A stretch of 49,502 nt of DNA from Nonomuraea lactucae (GCF_003313395.1 NZ_QNFZ01000010.1:1-49502); one strand, 5' to 3'; positions 25,512 to 34,944 are shown, counted from the first letter of the stretch. A program made the numbers and translations. The notes: generated by a model not told the origin, from the sequence alone.

Positions 25512-26936
25512 ATGACGACCAACATCGAGACGCAGCGGGCCAGGCCGCACACCGGGCCCGCCTGGTTGGTCCTGGCGTTGGCGTGTGCCTGCCAGTTCAT
25601 GGTGATCCTGGATTCGTCCATCGTGAACGTGGCCCTGCCCTCGGTCCGCGAGGACCTCGGCTTTACACCCACCGGCCTGGCCTGGGTGGTGAACGGCTAC
25701 CTGCTCACCTTCGCCGGCTTGATGCTGCTGGGTGGCCGCGCCGCCGACCTGTACGGCCCGCGCCGGATGCTGGCCGCCGGGCTGTTGTTGTTCTCCGCCT
25801 CGAGTCTGGTCGGCGGCCTGGCAACCGCTCCGGAGGTCCTGGTGGCGGCCCGCCTCGCGCAGGGCATCGGAGCCGCCATGATGGCCCCGGGGACGCTGGC
25901 CGTGATCAACACCAGCTTCACCGAGCCGAACGCGCGTGCCAAGGCATTCGGCGCATGGTCCGCCGCGGGCGGTGTGGGCGGGCTGGCCGGCGCGATCGCG
26001 GGCGGCGCCATCACCACCGGCCTGTCGTGGCGGTGGGTCTTCCTCATCAACGTGCCCATCGGCGCGGTGCTGATCGTCGCGGCGATAATGTCGCTGGCTG
26101 GCACGCGAAGCAGCTGGCGAGAGTCGCTCGACTTCACGGGCGCGGTCGCCGGGACGGCGGGGCTGGCCGCGCTGATCTACGGGGTCATGCAGAGCGCCGA
26201 TCACGGCTGGTCGTCCGGGCTGGTCATCGGGCCAGTCGTGGCGGGCCTGCTCCTGCTCGTCGTCTTCACCGCGGTGGAGGCGCGCTTCGCCACCCAGCCG
26301 ATAGTGCCGCTGCGGCTGTTCAAGATCCGGGGGGTGGCGGTCGGTAACGGCATGCTGCTGCTGTTCGGCGGAGTCGCCATCGCGATGTGGTACTTCACGT
26401 CGCTCTTCCTGCAGAACGTCCTCGGCTACAGCGCGCTTCAAGCCGGGCTCGGGCAGACACCCGCGGCGGTGATGTTCATGGTGATCGCGCGGTGGGCCGC
26501 CGTCCTGCTGCCGCGCACCGGCGTGCGGCCTCTGTTGCTGTCCGGCAGCGCTTGTTTCCTGGCCGGATTCGGCTGGCTCTCCCTGGCTCATGCCGGCAGC
26601 GGTTATGTCACCAGCGTGCTCGGGCCTACGCTGCTCATCGCGGTCGGCATCGGGCTGACCTTCCCCACTCTCATGGCCGTGGCGACCGCTGACGCTCCCG
26701 AGGGCGATGCGGGGATCATCGGCGGCCTGGCCCAAACCGCCAGCCAGGCGGGCGGGTCGATCGGCCTGGCGGTGCTCGCGACGGCTGCCGGCGCCAGAGC
26801 TGCGTCGGAGGCCGGCGAGGGCTCCCCGGCCGCCGCCCTCGCCGCCGGATATGGCCTGGTCTTCCTCATGGCGGCCGGGCTCGGCCTGGCCATCGCGGTG
26901 GTCAGCTTGCTGCTGCCGCGGCACCGGCGCGGCTGA
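25512..26936 (+). CDS. MFS drug exporter, DHA2 (EmrB/QacA) type
   Basis: 474 residues from the ATG at 25512. There are about 14 hydrophobic segments, the number expected of DHA2 pumps. The first contains the family mark FMVILDSSIVNVALPSVRED; motif A between segments 2 and 3 is GGRAADLYGPRRMLAAG; motif C is in AWSAAGGVGGLAGAIAGGAI. It should export a drug or metabolite by proton antiport at the cell membrane. It is probably co-transcribed with wrbA and controlled by the divergent MarR. It ends 70 bases before an IS3 remnant. Confidence 0.92.
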   Translation: MTTNIETQRARPHTGPAWLVLALACACQFMVILDSSIVNVALPSVREDLGFTPTGLAWVVNGYLLTFAGLMLLGGRAADLYGPRRMLAAGLLLFSASSLVGGLATAPEVLVAARLAQGIGAAMMAPGTLAVINTSFTEPNARAKAFGAWSAAGGVGGLAGAIAGGAITTGLSWRWVFLINVPIGAVLIVAAIMSLAGTRSSWRESLDFTGAVAGTAGLAALIYGVMQSADHGWSSGLVIGPVVAGLLLLVVFTAVEARFATQPIVPLRLFKIRGVAVGNGMLLLFGGVAIAMWYFTSLFLQNVLGYSALQAGLGQTPAAVMFMVIARWAAVLLPRTGVRPLLLSGSACFLAGFGWLSLAHAGSGYVTSVLGPTLLIAVGIGLTFPTLMAVATADAPEGDAGIIGGLAQTASQAGGSIGLAVLATAAGARAASEAGEGSPAAALAAGYGLVFLMAAGLGLAIAVVSLLLPRHRRG

Positions 26937-27006
26937 CCGCCGACGACGCCGCGTGCTCACTCGCCGCACCCCTGTGTCCGCGTACGACCTCACGTGGCGG
27001 TGCAGG

Positions 27007-27161
27007 TGAACCGTCCTGGGTTTAGTTCCAACTTCTCTTGGAGGATGGAGCTATGCCACGTCACTTCCCGCCGGAGTTTCGGCAGCGCGCGTTGCGGCTG
27101 CTGGGCGAGTCCCGGGAGAACCACGAGTCGGAGTACGAGGCGATCAAGGCAGTAGCGTCGA
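27007..27161 (+). mobile_element. IS3-family insertion sequence, left-end remnant
   Basis: A typical actinobacterial IS3-family left end, TGAACCGTCCTGGGTTTAG, starts at 27007. It is followed by a GGAGG site and an ATG at 27053 encoding MPRHFPPEFRQRALRLLGES and RENHESEYEAIKAVAS, the start of the OrfA (helix-turn-helix) protein. Homology stops after about 37 residues at the start of the Tn3-type inverted repeat. OrfB is absent. Confidence 0.8.
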
Positions 27162-27285
27162 GGCCGGAAATCCGGATGGAACGAAAACGTACGCCAAGCC
27201 CGTTCGCCCAGGCCGTGGCGGGTTCACAGGCGGGGTCTGCGGGAGGTGCTAGCGTACGTTTCCGTTCCAAGGCCGTATCTGGCCA
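27161..27285. mobile_element. Tn3-type inverted-repeat pair, possible miniature element
   Basis: An 18-bp inverted repeat with one mismatch, TGGAACGAAAACGTACGC at 27177-27194 and its complement at 27252-27269. Weaker matching extends outwards to GGCC at 27162 and 27284. TGGAACGAAAAC is identical to an internal segment of the 38-bp Tn3 terminal repeat, and ACGTACGC-CAAG resembles the inner end of Tn3/Tn1721 repeats. The pair encloses about 57 bases without a gene, which would fit a very small Tn3-derived miniature element or two ends joined by deletion. No target duplication is seen. Confidence 0.5.
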
Positions 27286-27315
27286 GGGCACAGCCGGACC
27301 GAGCACCTCAGTCTC

Positions 27316-27560
27316 CCCTCCCACGGCGAGCTTGACGGGCGGCCGCCGCTGCTGCTCGCGGTGGGCTCGAAAGAAGTGCTTCTCGACGACGCGCGGCGCC
27401 TCGCCGAAGCCGTCTCCGCCGCCGGAGGAAACGTCTATCTCGACATCTACGACAGTGTGCCCCAGCCTTACACGCCACCGTCCTCCCTATCGCCACCACC
27501 CTGCTCCGCCGCATCGCAGAGTGGATCAACCAAGCACCCCTCGCACAGGACCAGACATGA
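27316..27560 (+). pseudogene. Alpha/beta hydrolase (esterase/lipase) C-terminal fragment
   Basis: The frame GRPPLLLAVGSKEVLLDDAR then RLAEAVSAAGGNVYLDIYDS is the acid-residue strand and following helix of hormone-sensitive-lipase-like esterases. After a frameshift near 27465 it ends as ATVLPIATTLLRRIAEWINQ-APLAQDQT, stop 27558-27560. The nucleophile half is missing, and the catalytic His should lie at the frameshift. It adjoins the Tn3-type repeat pair, so it was probably truncated by that element. Confidence 0.65.
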
Positions 27561-27623
27561 TGATCACCCTGGCTCTGAATCACGCGTCCACGCCCCCAAG
27601 GCGTCACCCATCCGGAGGAGAGC

Positions 27624-28160
27624 ATGAATGCACGTTCCGAGGCGGGCAGCCGCCTCACCGCCCTGGGCACACAGTTGCTCGAAGTGCATGTCTGGCTCCG
27701 CGAGATGCTGGAAGACCTCCAGGACAGCGTCGACGACTACTTCGACGGCAAGGGGCTTCCGCCACGGGACCTCCGTGCCCACTGCCTTTCCTTCTGCACG
27801 GCGTTGACGCGCCACCACACCGGCGAGGACAAGGGCGCGTTCCCGGCGATCGCCGAGGAGTTCCCCGAGCTGCGCAAGGTGCTCTCCGACCTGCGCACCG
27901 ACCATAACCAGCTGGACTGGCTGCTGGGGAATCTGCAGAAACTGCTCGAGTCCCTCCCGGAGAAACCGGACCCGGCCACGGCCTCTAAGGTGCGCGAGGA
28001 GGTGGACGCGCTGTCGGCGATCATGCAGACGCACTTCATCTATGAGGAGAAGAAGCTGATCTCCGTACTCAACTCGATGGACGTGCCCGAGTGGCGCGAG
28101 AGCCGGCCCGACTTCCTGCTGATCGACGACGAGGACGGAGCTCGGACTTCTTCTCCGTGA
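27624..28160 (+). CDS. Hemerythrin-domain protein
   Basis: 178 residues from the ATG at 27624 (GGAGGAG upstream). A four-helix hemerythrin-like arrangement of metal ligands is visible: His in LLEVHVWLREM, the H-H-x-x-x-D/E pattern TRHHTGEDKGAFPAI, His in LRTDHNQLDWLL and HFIYEEKKLI near the C-terminus. Such proteins bind a di-iron centre and are linked to oxygen, NO or iron sensing and storage. No fused regulatory domain. It stands alone, with fragments on both sides; the tail after LIDDEDG is short and acidic. Confidence 0.9.
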   Translation: MNARSEAGSRLTALGTQLLEVHVWLREMLEDLQDSVDDYFDGKGLPPRDLRAHCLSFCTALTRHHTGEDKGAFPAIAEEFPELRKVLSDLRTDHNQLDWLLGNLQKLLESLPEKPDPATASKVREEVDALSAIMQTHFIYEEKKLISVLNSMDVPEWRESRPDFLLIDDEDGARTSSP

Positions 28161-28258
28161 GGTTCCACACCAGGAGAACGGCGACCGCGGACCGCCGCGC
28201 GGCTCCTCATGCTCCAGTGATGCGCCCATGACGATCGGCAGACTTCCGGCTGCTGCCG

Positions 28259-28609
28259 CTACCGGTGGCGGTCGAGCGCGTCGCCGTGGCCCCTCAGATC
28301 GCCGCCCAGCCTGGCCATCTGATCGGCGTGATCGCTCAACGCTGCGGAGTGCTCCGCCAACGCCGCCGTCTGGGCCGCCGCCAGGTCATGGCCGTGACGC
28401 AGCTCGTGGTAGATCGCCTGGAGCATCGACAGCTGCGCATCAGCCAGCAGCTCGCCGGCACTCCGATCGGCCAGCTCAGCCGCGGTCTTGTTCTCGTAGC
28501 CGATGCTGCCGTAGGCCTGCCCGGCGAACTGGTAGAACATCTCGGCCGTGGCCCTGTCGCTTTCGGGCTGGCCGTCAGGGGCGGGGGTCTGGGAGGCGTC
28601 CACGAGCAC
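28259..28609 (-). CDS. Small helical hypothetical protein
   Basis: About 116 residues with no recognisable family. The sequence AEMFYQFAGQAYGSIGYENK then TAAELADRSAGELLADAQLS is followed by a heptad-like, His- and Ala-rich C-terminus (AALAEHSAALSDHADQMARL) that could form a coiled coil. Start uncertain: GTG at 28609 is used, but the coding look continues upstream in frame (AIRVTVVLVDASQTP). Composition suggests a real protein; the gene may be truncated at its 5' end. Confidence 0.45.
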   Translation of the reverse strand: MLVDASQTPAPDGQPESDRATAEMFYQFAGQAYGSIGYENKTAAELADRSAGELLADAQLSMLQAIYHELRHGHDLAAAQTAALAEHSAALSDHADQMARLGGDLRGHGDALDRHR

Positions 28610-28897
28610 GACGGTAACCCGAATGGCTCTGGCCGCCCCCAGGGCTCAAGTGCCGGGCGCGAAGCTGGCGGCCGCGACGACGCCGTCGACCTCAGTTCAT
28701 GGGGCTGACGATCTCCGAAACGCAGCGGCGCCCCGGGACGGCGCCGGAGGCTGTTGCCGTGTCAATAAGCGATACCGCAGATCAACGGCACGGCGACGGT
28801 GCGGAACTTGTAGCCGACGAGGCCTTCACGGCCGCCGGCTATATCGAGGATCTCTGACCCGGTGCCCTCGCACGAGGCCGCGCACTACGGTGCTGGC

Positions 28898-29606
28898 ATG
28901 GTGATGCGGTTGCTGCTGGAGCCCTTGCCCGCGTCGTGGCCGGCACCGGCACCCCCGCGACCGACGGGACTGCGCGGCCTGCTCACCCGGCTGCAGGAGA
29001 TGGCCGACGCGGTGCGGCGGCCAGGCAACCTCGATGACCTCAAAGGGCACCTACGGCGGGCAGCCGCGCAGGCGATCGTGCGGGAGGCCTACTACCGGAC
29101 CGTGGGCGAGCAGGAGGACGAACAGCGCAGGACCTCCGCCTTCGCCGAAGCGTGGAAGAGCCACCTGGCCGCGCTGCTGGCCCAAGACACGGTGAAGCTC
29201 TCGGGCCGGTCACCGACCACCGCCGCCGGTCGCGACACCGACCTGGCGTGGAAGCTGTATGACGCCGCCAGCCGCATCAGAGCGGACGCGATCACGCACG
29301 CCACCGCCACGCCCAGCAAGCGTGAATTCTCCCGCTCGTCAACCCTCTGGTATGCGTTTGCGATCGCCGCGGGGAACGACTATCCGACGCTCGGGGAAGT
29401 CCGCTACGCGATTTGCGAGCCCTGCGGCGTCGGCCTGCTGAGAAAGATCGACGGCGCTGACCTGGTACACCACCGGCCAGTACGAGTCCGCCCAGAGCTT
29501 CTATGAGCGCTACCGGAAAGACAGCAGCAGCCCCTGGACCGCCAAGCAGTGCCCCTGCCCACACTTTCGAGGACTTGATCAGGCGAGCCAAGGACAGCCC
29601 GCCTGA
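28898..29606 (+). pseudogene. Unrecognised gene with one frameshift
   Basis: From the ATG at 28898 the frame encodes a soluble, mostly helical protein (TRLQEMADAVRRPGNLDDLK, RRAAAQAIVREAYYRTVGEQ, WYAFAIAAGNDYPTLGEVRY, ICEPCGVGLLRKIDG). Near 29455 the good coding sequence moves to another frame, reading TWYTTGQYESAQSFYERYRK and then TAKQCPCPHFRGLDQASQ to TGA at 29604-29606. The CEPC and CPCPH cysteines could bind a metal together. The ribosome site is weak. I do not recognise the family. It lies downstream of nothing related and faces the Tn3 pseudogene. Confidence 0.5.
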
Positions 29607-29689
29607 CGAAGGGCCTTGGCCCGGGCCTGATGCGCGCCGTCCTGCCAGGCGGGCGCGCACCGGCCCCTACCCGATCATGAAGCTAGTTC

Positions 29690-31655
29690 GGGCTGCCCGC
29701 CTCCGGTCGGCCGGGTCATCGCCGGCGTCAGCCGCGGGTACAGATCGCTTTCGCCGCTCTCGACCCGGTACAGCTTGACCTTGTTGATCTGCTTGATGCG
29801 TGGCAGCAGGTCAAAGCCCAGCAGCCGGGTCACGCCGAACCCGATCTCGGTCTGGCCGTGGGAGTCGACATAGTTGCCCTCGACCTTCATGGTGGTGCCG
29901 TGCCAGACCGCGCCCTCGATCATCGCGTGCACTCCGAGGCCGAGGCGCGCAGAGTCTGGGAGCGCACCACCATCGACCCGCGCTCGATGTGCCAGTAGAT
30001 GAGGATGCCGCGACCGCCGTACCGCGAATGCCACTCAGTGAAAATATTCTGATCGTAGGCGCGCACATGCGTGGAGTCGGAGGCGACCGTGGTCGTGCCC
30101 TCGCCCCACAGCTCCACGTCCCGGGCGGTGAAGGTGGCGTTCGCGATGGCGATCGCGATGTCCTGGGCGATCTGCGGGGTCAGGTAGCGGCGCCGCACGT
30201 AGCGGATGTCGTCCTCACTGTGGGCGTGGCCACCGGAGGCCACGGCCCGGATCCCGGTGTTGGTGCCATATCCGAAGATCGTGAGCATCAGCCGCTCGGC
30301 CAGGACCTCGGGCTTGAGGCTGGAGGTGCCCGCCACCGAGGTGACCGCCTTCAGGCAGCCGGTGCGCAGCACCGCCTCCTTCAGCATGTCGATCAGCGGT
30401 ACCGAACCCCAGCGGCGGCTCGGAGATCGCCAACCAGTCCAGCTTCGGCAGCGCGGTATCGAACGCCTCCAGCTCGGCGCGCATCTCGGCCTTCAACTCG
30501 GCGATGAAGTCCTTCGGGTCCAGCGGCTTGCGCAGCTCAGCGTAGTTCTCCACGCGCCGGGCGGCGAAATCCTTGGGCAGGTCCTCCTCCGGGTCACGGA
30601 AGGAATGAGCGCCGACCACCCAGATCTCCTTGCACCGCAGGGCCTCGCGCAGCGCCTGGAAGGTGACGATCTCATACACCATCCGCACCACCCGCCGCCG
30701 CCCGCGCTTGTCCTTCTTGAACACCAGGTCCTCCCACTCACCAGCGGTGCCGCGGTGCTCGGGCACCACCTCGCCGCGCGGGTAGTAGGTGGCGTTGCCC
30801 GCCTTGGCGTAGCGGCGGATCAACTTCAGCGCCTCGATCACCGTCTGGAAGGCGGTGTTGTTGCTCTTGAACTCCAGGGTGTCAAGCAGCGCGATCAGAC
30901 CGCGCCGGTAGTGGTTGGTGTGAGGCGCGCAGCGTGGTCTGCACCGTGGTTCGGTAGGCCGGGCCCTTGGTCTTGAACTCGTGCACCAGATCCCGCAGCG
31001 TCTGCTCGCCGCCGCTGACAGCCGGGAAGATGACCTGGCGGACCGAATCGTCGGGCTGACCGAGCGCGGCGTCGGCGACCTTGAACAGGATGTTCTCCTT
31101 GCCGGTCACCCGCTTGAACGCGTTGATCAGCTCTTTGGTCACCTTGCTGTCGGCCCGCGCCTTGATCCGATGCACCGTGGCAATCAGCAGCTCCACCAGC
31201 GCGTCAGTGATCTCCCGCTCCCGCTCCTGGACCAGCGCCGCCAGCAGCAGCACCGTCAGCTCGCGCGGATGCGTGCGCATGTGGGAGGGCGCTTCCACCG
31301 CCGCCCGTGCCCGCCAAGCGGCCAGCACCTTGGGCGCCACGTCGGCGAACAACCCGGCCGGCAGCTCGATCGAGCGCCCCGCCGCCAGCTTGCGGATCTC
31401 GGTCATCATCGACTCCAGGCTCACGTTGCCCGGCGCGGACTTGATCAACGCCAGGAGGCTGGAGTCGATGTCGTCATCGTCCTCGGCAGGCGCCCCGCCC
31501 ATAGGTTCCTGACGGTCACCGGCCCCCTCGTTCACCGCGCGGCTCGCATCTTCGATGCCGACCAGCGCGTAGATCCGCTGCGTGGTCTCGGGACTCGACC
31601 GGGAGGCGATCCGCTTTCTTACCGGCACCCCGTGTAGCGCTGGGCCGCTCGCCAC
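29690..31655 (-). pseudogene. Tn3-family transposase, truncated at both ends with three frameshifts
   Basis: Minus-strand frames join (breaks near 30915, 30405 and 29945) into the middle and catalytic start of a large Tn3 transposase: LLALIKSAPGNVSLESMMTE, LPAGLFADVAPKVLAAWRAR, ELINAFKRVTGKENILFKVA, VVGAHSFRDPEEDLPKDFAA, EVLAERLMLTIFGYGTNTGI. The first catalytic Asp is in TVASDSTHVRAYDQNI and the second in GNYVDSHGQTEIGFGV. Sequence is lost after RLTPAMTRP, before the third acidic residue. The N-terminal domain is also missing. It belongs to a different subfamily from the transposase at 17207. Decayed remnant. Confidence 0.85.
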
Positions 31656-31712
31656 GAGCCTCGTCGGAACGACCGTCGGGTCCTGTCAGGACGTACAGAT
31701 CTGCAGCGCCGG

Positions 31713-33092
31713 TCAGGACCGGCGGTTGCCGAAGCCGGAGGCGCGCAGGACGCGGTCGCGTGAGGCGCGCACGTCCTCGCGCAGGGCGGCCAGGTCGACG
31801 TCGAGGACGGTGCCGGCCCACTTGCGAATCTGGCCGGCGATGAAGACGGCGTCGATGTTGCCCGCATCGCTGCCGAGGACGAGGGTGCCGATGGGGTCGT
31901 TGAGCGGCATGTTGTTGAGGTCTTCGGCGCGGACGACGAGCAGGTCGGCCTGCTTGCCGGGGGTGAGGGAGCCGGTCACGTCACCCAGGCCGATGCTTTT
32001 GGCGCCCTGCAGGGTGGCGAAGTCGAGCACGTCGTGCACGCCGATCCGGTTGGGCTGATCGCCGGTGCCGTAGGTGGCGTTGACGGCGCGCATGCGCTGG
32101 ATGGCGTGCAGGGCGCGCATCTGCGTGAACATGTCGCTGGCAAGCGCCACTTCGACGTCGATGCTCAGGCCGGGCCGGATGCCGACGGCGAGCGCCTCGT
32201 CGATGGCGGGGATCGCGCTTTCCAGGCCGATCTGCGCATCCGAGGTGGGGGCGAGCGCGACGTTGGCGCCGCTGTCGGCCATCGCCTGCCATGCCTGGGG
32301 GGTCAGGCCGGTGCAGTGGATGAGGGAGACTGCCGGGCCGAGCAGATCCTTCTTGGCCCATCCGAGGATGGCCTCGGATGAGGGATGGCCGAAGACGGCG
32401 TCGATGCTGACTCCGATCCCCAGCTCGCGGGCGGTGTGGGCGAGGCGTTCGCCGTAGGCGAGGTCGGGGCCGGCGATCTCGCCGGTGGCGAGGGTGGCCA
32501 GGCGCAGGGTGAGCAGTCCACCGCTGGAGAAGTAGGTGTCCTGCAAGCGGGTCAGGTCGGCGGGCCATTGGCCGTCCCAGTCGCCGAAGTGCGGGCGCAT
32601 CGAGGCGTGCACGCCGCGGATGCCGGTGTCGGCCAGCGCCCGGATGGCGGCGTCGGAGTGGGCGGCGGTGCGGGAGTTGTGGGAGAAGTCCAGCATGGTG
32701 GTGATGCCGCCGTCGATGGCGGTCAGCGCGGCCAGCCGGGTGCCGATGTACATGTCCTGTGGATGGTAGGCGGGTGCGATGCCGGCCAGGGTGGAGGTGA
32801 CGTACTGGCCGAGGTCGTTGACGTCCGGCATGATGCGGCGCAGTTGCGCCTCCCAGGCGTGGCGGTGGGTGTCGACGAAGCCGGGGGCCAGGACGGCGCC
32901 GGTGACGTCGATGACCAAGGCGTCGCCGGCCTGCAGGTCCGGGCCGACGGCGGCGATCCGGTCGCCTTCGATGAGCAGGTCGGCGCGGGGCAGGACGCCG
33001 AGCGCGGGGTCCATGGTGACGATGGCGGCTCCGGTGAGCAGGATGCGGCGGCCGGAGCTGTGGCGGCGCAGCTCGTCCAGGGTGGCGTTCAT
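31713..33092 (-). CDS. Amidohydrolase (chlorohydrolase/cytosine-deaminase-like)
   Basis: 459 residues from the ATG at 33092 with GAAGGAA upstream. Typical metal-dependent amidohydrolase plan: N-terminal strand domain LLTGAAIVTMDPALGVL, metal motif APGFVDTHRHAWEAQ (HxH), later His in LIHCTGLTPQAW, LAPTSDAQIGLES and a conserved Asp region near GLSIDVEVALASDMFTQM, then the C-terminal strand domain GSLTPGKQADLLVV. The family hydrolyses C-N or C-halogen bonds on ring compounds; the substrate is unknown. It is the last gene of an SDR-SDR-amidohydrolase operon. A decayed copy of this gene lies at 43248-44096. Confidence 0.9.
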   Translation of the reverse strand: MNATLDELRRHSSGRRILLTGAAIVTMDPALGVLPRADLLIEGDRIAAVGPDLQAGDALVIDVTGAVLAPGFVDTHRHAWEAQLRRIMPDVNDLGQYVTSTLAGIAPAYHPQDMYIGTRLAALTAIDGGITTMLDFSHNSRTAAHSDAAIRALADTGIRGVHASMRPHFGDWDGQWPADLTRLQDTYFSSGGLLTLRLATLATGEIAGPDLAYGERLAHTARELGIGVSIDAVFGHPSSEAILGWAKKDLLGPAVSLIHCTGLTPQAWQAMADSGANVALAPTSDAQIGLESAIPAIDEALAVGIRPGLSIDVEVALASDMFTQMRALHAIQRMRAVNATYGTGDQPNRIGVHDVLDFATLQGAKSIGLGDVTGSLTPGKQADLLVVRAEDLNNMPLNDPIGTLVLGSDAGNIDAVFIAGQIRKWAGTVLDVDLAALREDVRASRDRVLRASGFGNRRS

Positions 33093-33242
33093 GGTGTTTC
33101 CTTCAGCGTGGTCGTGGGTGAGGTCTTGCCACTTGGTCATGCGGTGCCGCAGATCCACGGTGGCGGCGTTGGTGGAGAAGGTGCCGAGAATCCGCAAGTC
33201 GGCTGCTCACAGGAGCCCGGCGCAGGGCCAGGTCAGGCCAGG

Positions 33243-34022
33243 TCAGACGACCTGCGCGGTAGGCAGGATGGTGATCTCGGTGAGGTTGACGTGGCGGGGC
33301 GAGGCGGCGATGAACGCCACGGTCTCGGCCACGTCCGCCGACTGCAGCGGGTCGATCTCGGTGAGCAGCCCTTCCATGAGGGCGCTGGCGTCGGGGTCGG
33401 TGACGTGGCTGGGCAGCTCGGTGTCGACCATGCCGGGCTGGATCGTGGCCACGCGGATGTTCTTGGGGCCGAGTTCGACGCGCAACAGCCGGGTGAGGTG
33501 GCTGATGTAGGCCTTGGTGCCTGAGTAGACGGAGAACTTCTCCAGGATCCGGGTCGCCGCGATCGAGGAGGTGGTGATCAGGTCCGCGGGACGGCCCGCC
33601 TCGGCGGCAATGGTCAGGTGTGGCAGGAAGGCGCCGATGACGTTCATGACGCCGGTGATGTTCAGGTCGATCTGGCGCTGCCAATCGTCTTGGCGCAGGT
33701 CGGTGATCGGCGAGATGAGCTGGACGCCGGCGTTGTTGACGACGAGGTCGGCGGTGCCTAGCCGCTCGGCGACCTCGGCCGCCGCGTCACCGACGGCTTC
33801 CCGGCTGGTGACGTCGACGGCGATGGCGATCGCGGTGCCACCGGCGGCGCTGATGGACGCGCTCAGGTCGTCGAGCTTGTCCTTGCGCCGGGCAAGCACG
33901 ACGACGTTCGCGCCGAGTCCAGCCAGGCGCAGGGCGGTGGCGGCGCCGATGCCGCTGGAGGCACCCGAGACCACGGCCACGCGGCCGGCCAGCGGGGTTC
34001 CGATGAGCAGAGCAGCAGTCAT
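33243..34022 (-). CDS. Short-chain dehydrogenase/reductase
   Basis: 259 residues from the ATG at 34022 with AGAGG upstream. Classical SDR: VAVVSGASSGIGAATALRLA (TGxxxGxG with Ser for Thr), VNNAGVQLI, strand-5 TTSSIAATRI and the catalytic YSGTKAYIS (YxxxK), then IRVATIQPGMVDTELPSHV. VVLARRKDK with Arg residues after strand 2 suggests NADP. It is the middle gene of the operon. A short remnant of a paralogue (ATPSVGRVAVVCGASSG) survives at 43038-43132 in the duplicated locus. Confidence 0.9.
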   Translation of the reverse strand: MTAALLIGTPLAGRVAVVSGASSGIGAATALRLAGLGANVVVLARRKDKLDDLSASISAAGGTAIAIAVDVTSREAVGDAAAEVAERLGTADLVVNNAGVQLISPITDLRQDDWQRQIDLNITGVMNVIGAFLPHLTIAAEAGRPADLITTSSIAATRILEKFSVYSGTKAYISHLTRLLRVELGPKNIRVATIQPGMVDTELPSHVTDPDASALMEGLLTEIDPLQSADVAETVAFIAASPRHVNLTEITILPTAQVV

Positions 34023-34101
34023 GACCAAGACCTCTTTCGTGTGTGAAGGCGGTGCCCGGGATGGGCTGCCAGGGGCCGGACGGTGTGCCGCAGGCCGTCG
34101 G

Positions 34102-34944
34102 TCAGGCAGTGGCGTCGTCGTGCGCGGTGGCGGCGGATTTCCCCCGCCAGGGGGCCACGTCCTGTTCGATCTGGTCCAGCTTGACCTGCAGCCGGTCCAG
34201 GGTGTCGGTACCCAAGTACAGGTGCCGGGGCAGGGTGTCCTGGGAGGTGACCTCGTAGATCAGCGCGGCGCCCTTGGCCGGGTCGCCGAGCTGGGTGTGG
34301 TTGGCGGTGTCCACCCAGTCGAGGGTCACATGGGCCGGGGTGCCGTCGTAGGCGTCGATGCGGTCGGCGGGCATCGACAGGGAGCTGGCGTCGAGGAAGT
34401 CGGTGCGCAGCACGCCCGGCTCGACCACCATCGACTGGATGCCGAACGGCTCCAGCTCCTTCGACAGCGACTCGCTGATCCCCGCCACGGCGAACTTCGA
34501 GGCGCAGTACATACTCACCCCGGGCTCGCCCTCGAACCCTGACCGCGAGCCGATGTGCACGAGCTTGCCGGAGCCCTGGCGGCGCATGACGGGCAGCACC
34601 GCGCGGGTCATGTCGATGAGACCGAAGACGTTCAGGTCGAACAGCGAGCGCGCCTCGGCGTCGCTGATCTCCTCCAGGGCTCCGAGCAGGCCGCGACCGG
34701 CGTTGTTGACCAGCACGTCGATGCGGCCAAACCGGTCGACGGCGGCCTGGACGGCGGCGGGAATGGCCGCGCTGTCGATGACGTCCAGGGCGACGGTCAG
34801 CACGTTGCCGGCCTTGACGAGGTCTTCCGGCATGCGGGCCGGGTTGCGGACCGCGATGACAACGTTATCGCCCTGGGCGAGGGCGGTGCGGGCGATCTCA
34901 GCACCCAGCCCGCGGGATGCTCCGGTGATGAACCAGGTGGCCAT
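34102..34944 (-). CDS. Short-chain dehydrogenase/reductase
   Basis: 280 residues from the ATG at 34944 (GAGGAC upstream); the frame upstream of it is non-coding. Motifs: MATWFITGASRGLGAEIART (cofactor loop), VNNAGRGLLG, IGSRSGFEGEPGVSMYCASK (catalytic Ser and YxxxK), VVEPGVLRTDF. The C-terminal extension of about 60 residues (TLPRHLYLGTDTLDRLQVKL) is typical of SDRs of this group. It is first in the operon; the 25-bp element at 35024-35048 lies 80 bases upstream. A decayed copy of its 5' end, with the same element, lies at 41101-41276. Confidence 0.9.
   Translation of the reverse strand: MATWFITGASRGLGAEIARTALAQGDNVVIAVRNPARMPEDLVKAGNVLTVALDVIDSAAIPAAVQAAVDRFGRIDVLVNNAGRGLLGALEEISDAEARSLFDLNVFGLIDMTRAVLPVMRRQGSGKLVHIGSRSGFEGEPGVSMYCASKFAVAGISESLSKELEPFGIQSMVVEPGVLRTDFLDASSLSMPADRIDAYDGTPAHVTLDWVDTANHTQLGDPAKGAALIYEVTSQDTLPRHLYLGTDTLDRLQVKLDQIEQDVAPWRGKSAATAHDDATA

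Noticed and set aside
25464-26993. Minus-strand open frame of 509 codons
   Set aside because: Antisense to the MFS pump; composition is low-complexity Gln/Arg/His with no motif.
32385-33524. Plus-strand open frame of 379 codons
   Set aside because: Antisense to the amidohydrolase and SDR genes; Gly/Val-rich shadow frame.
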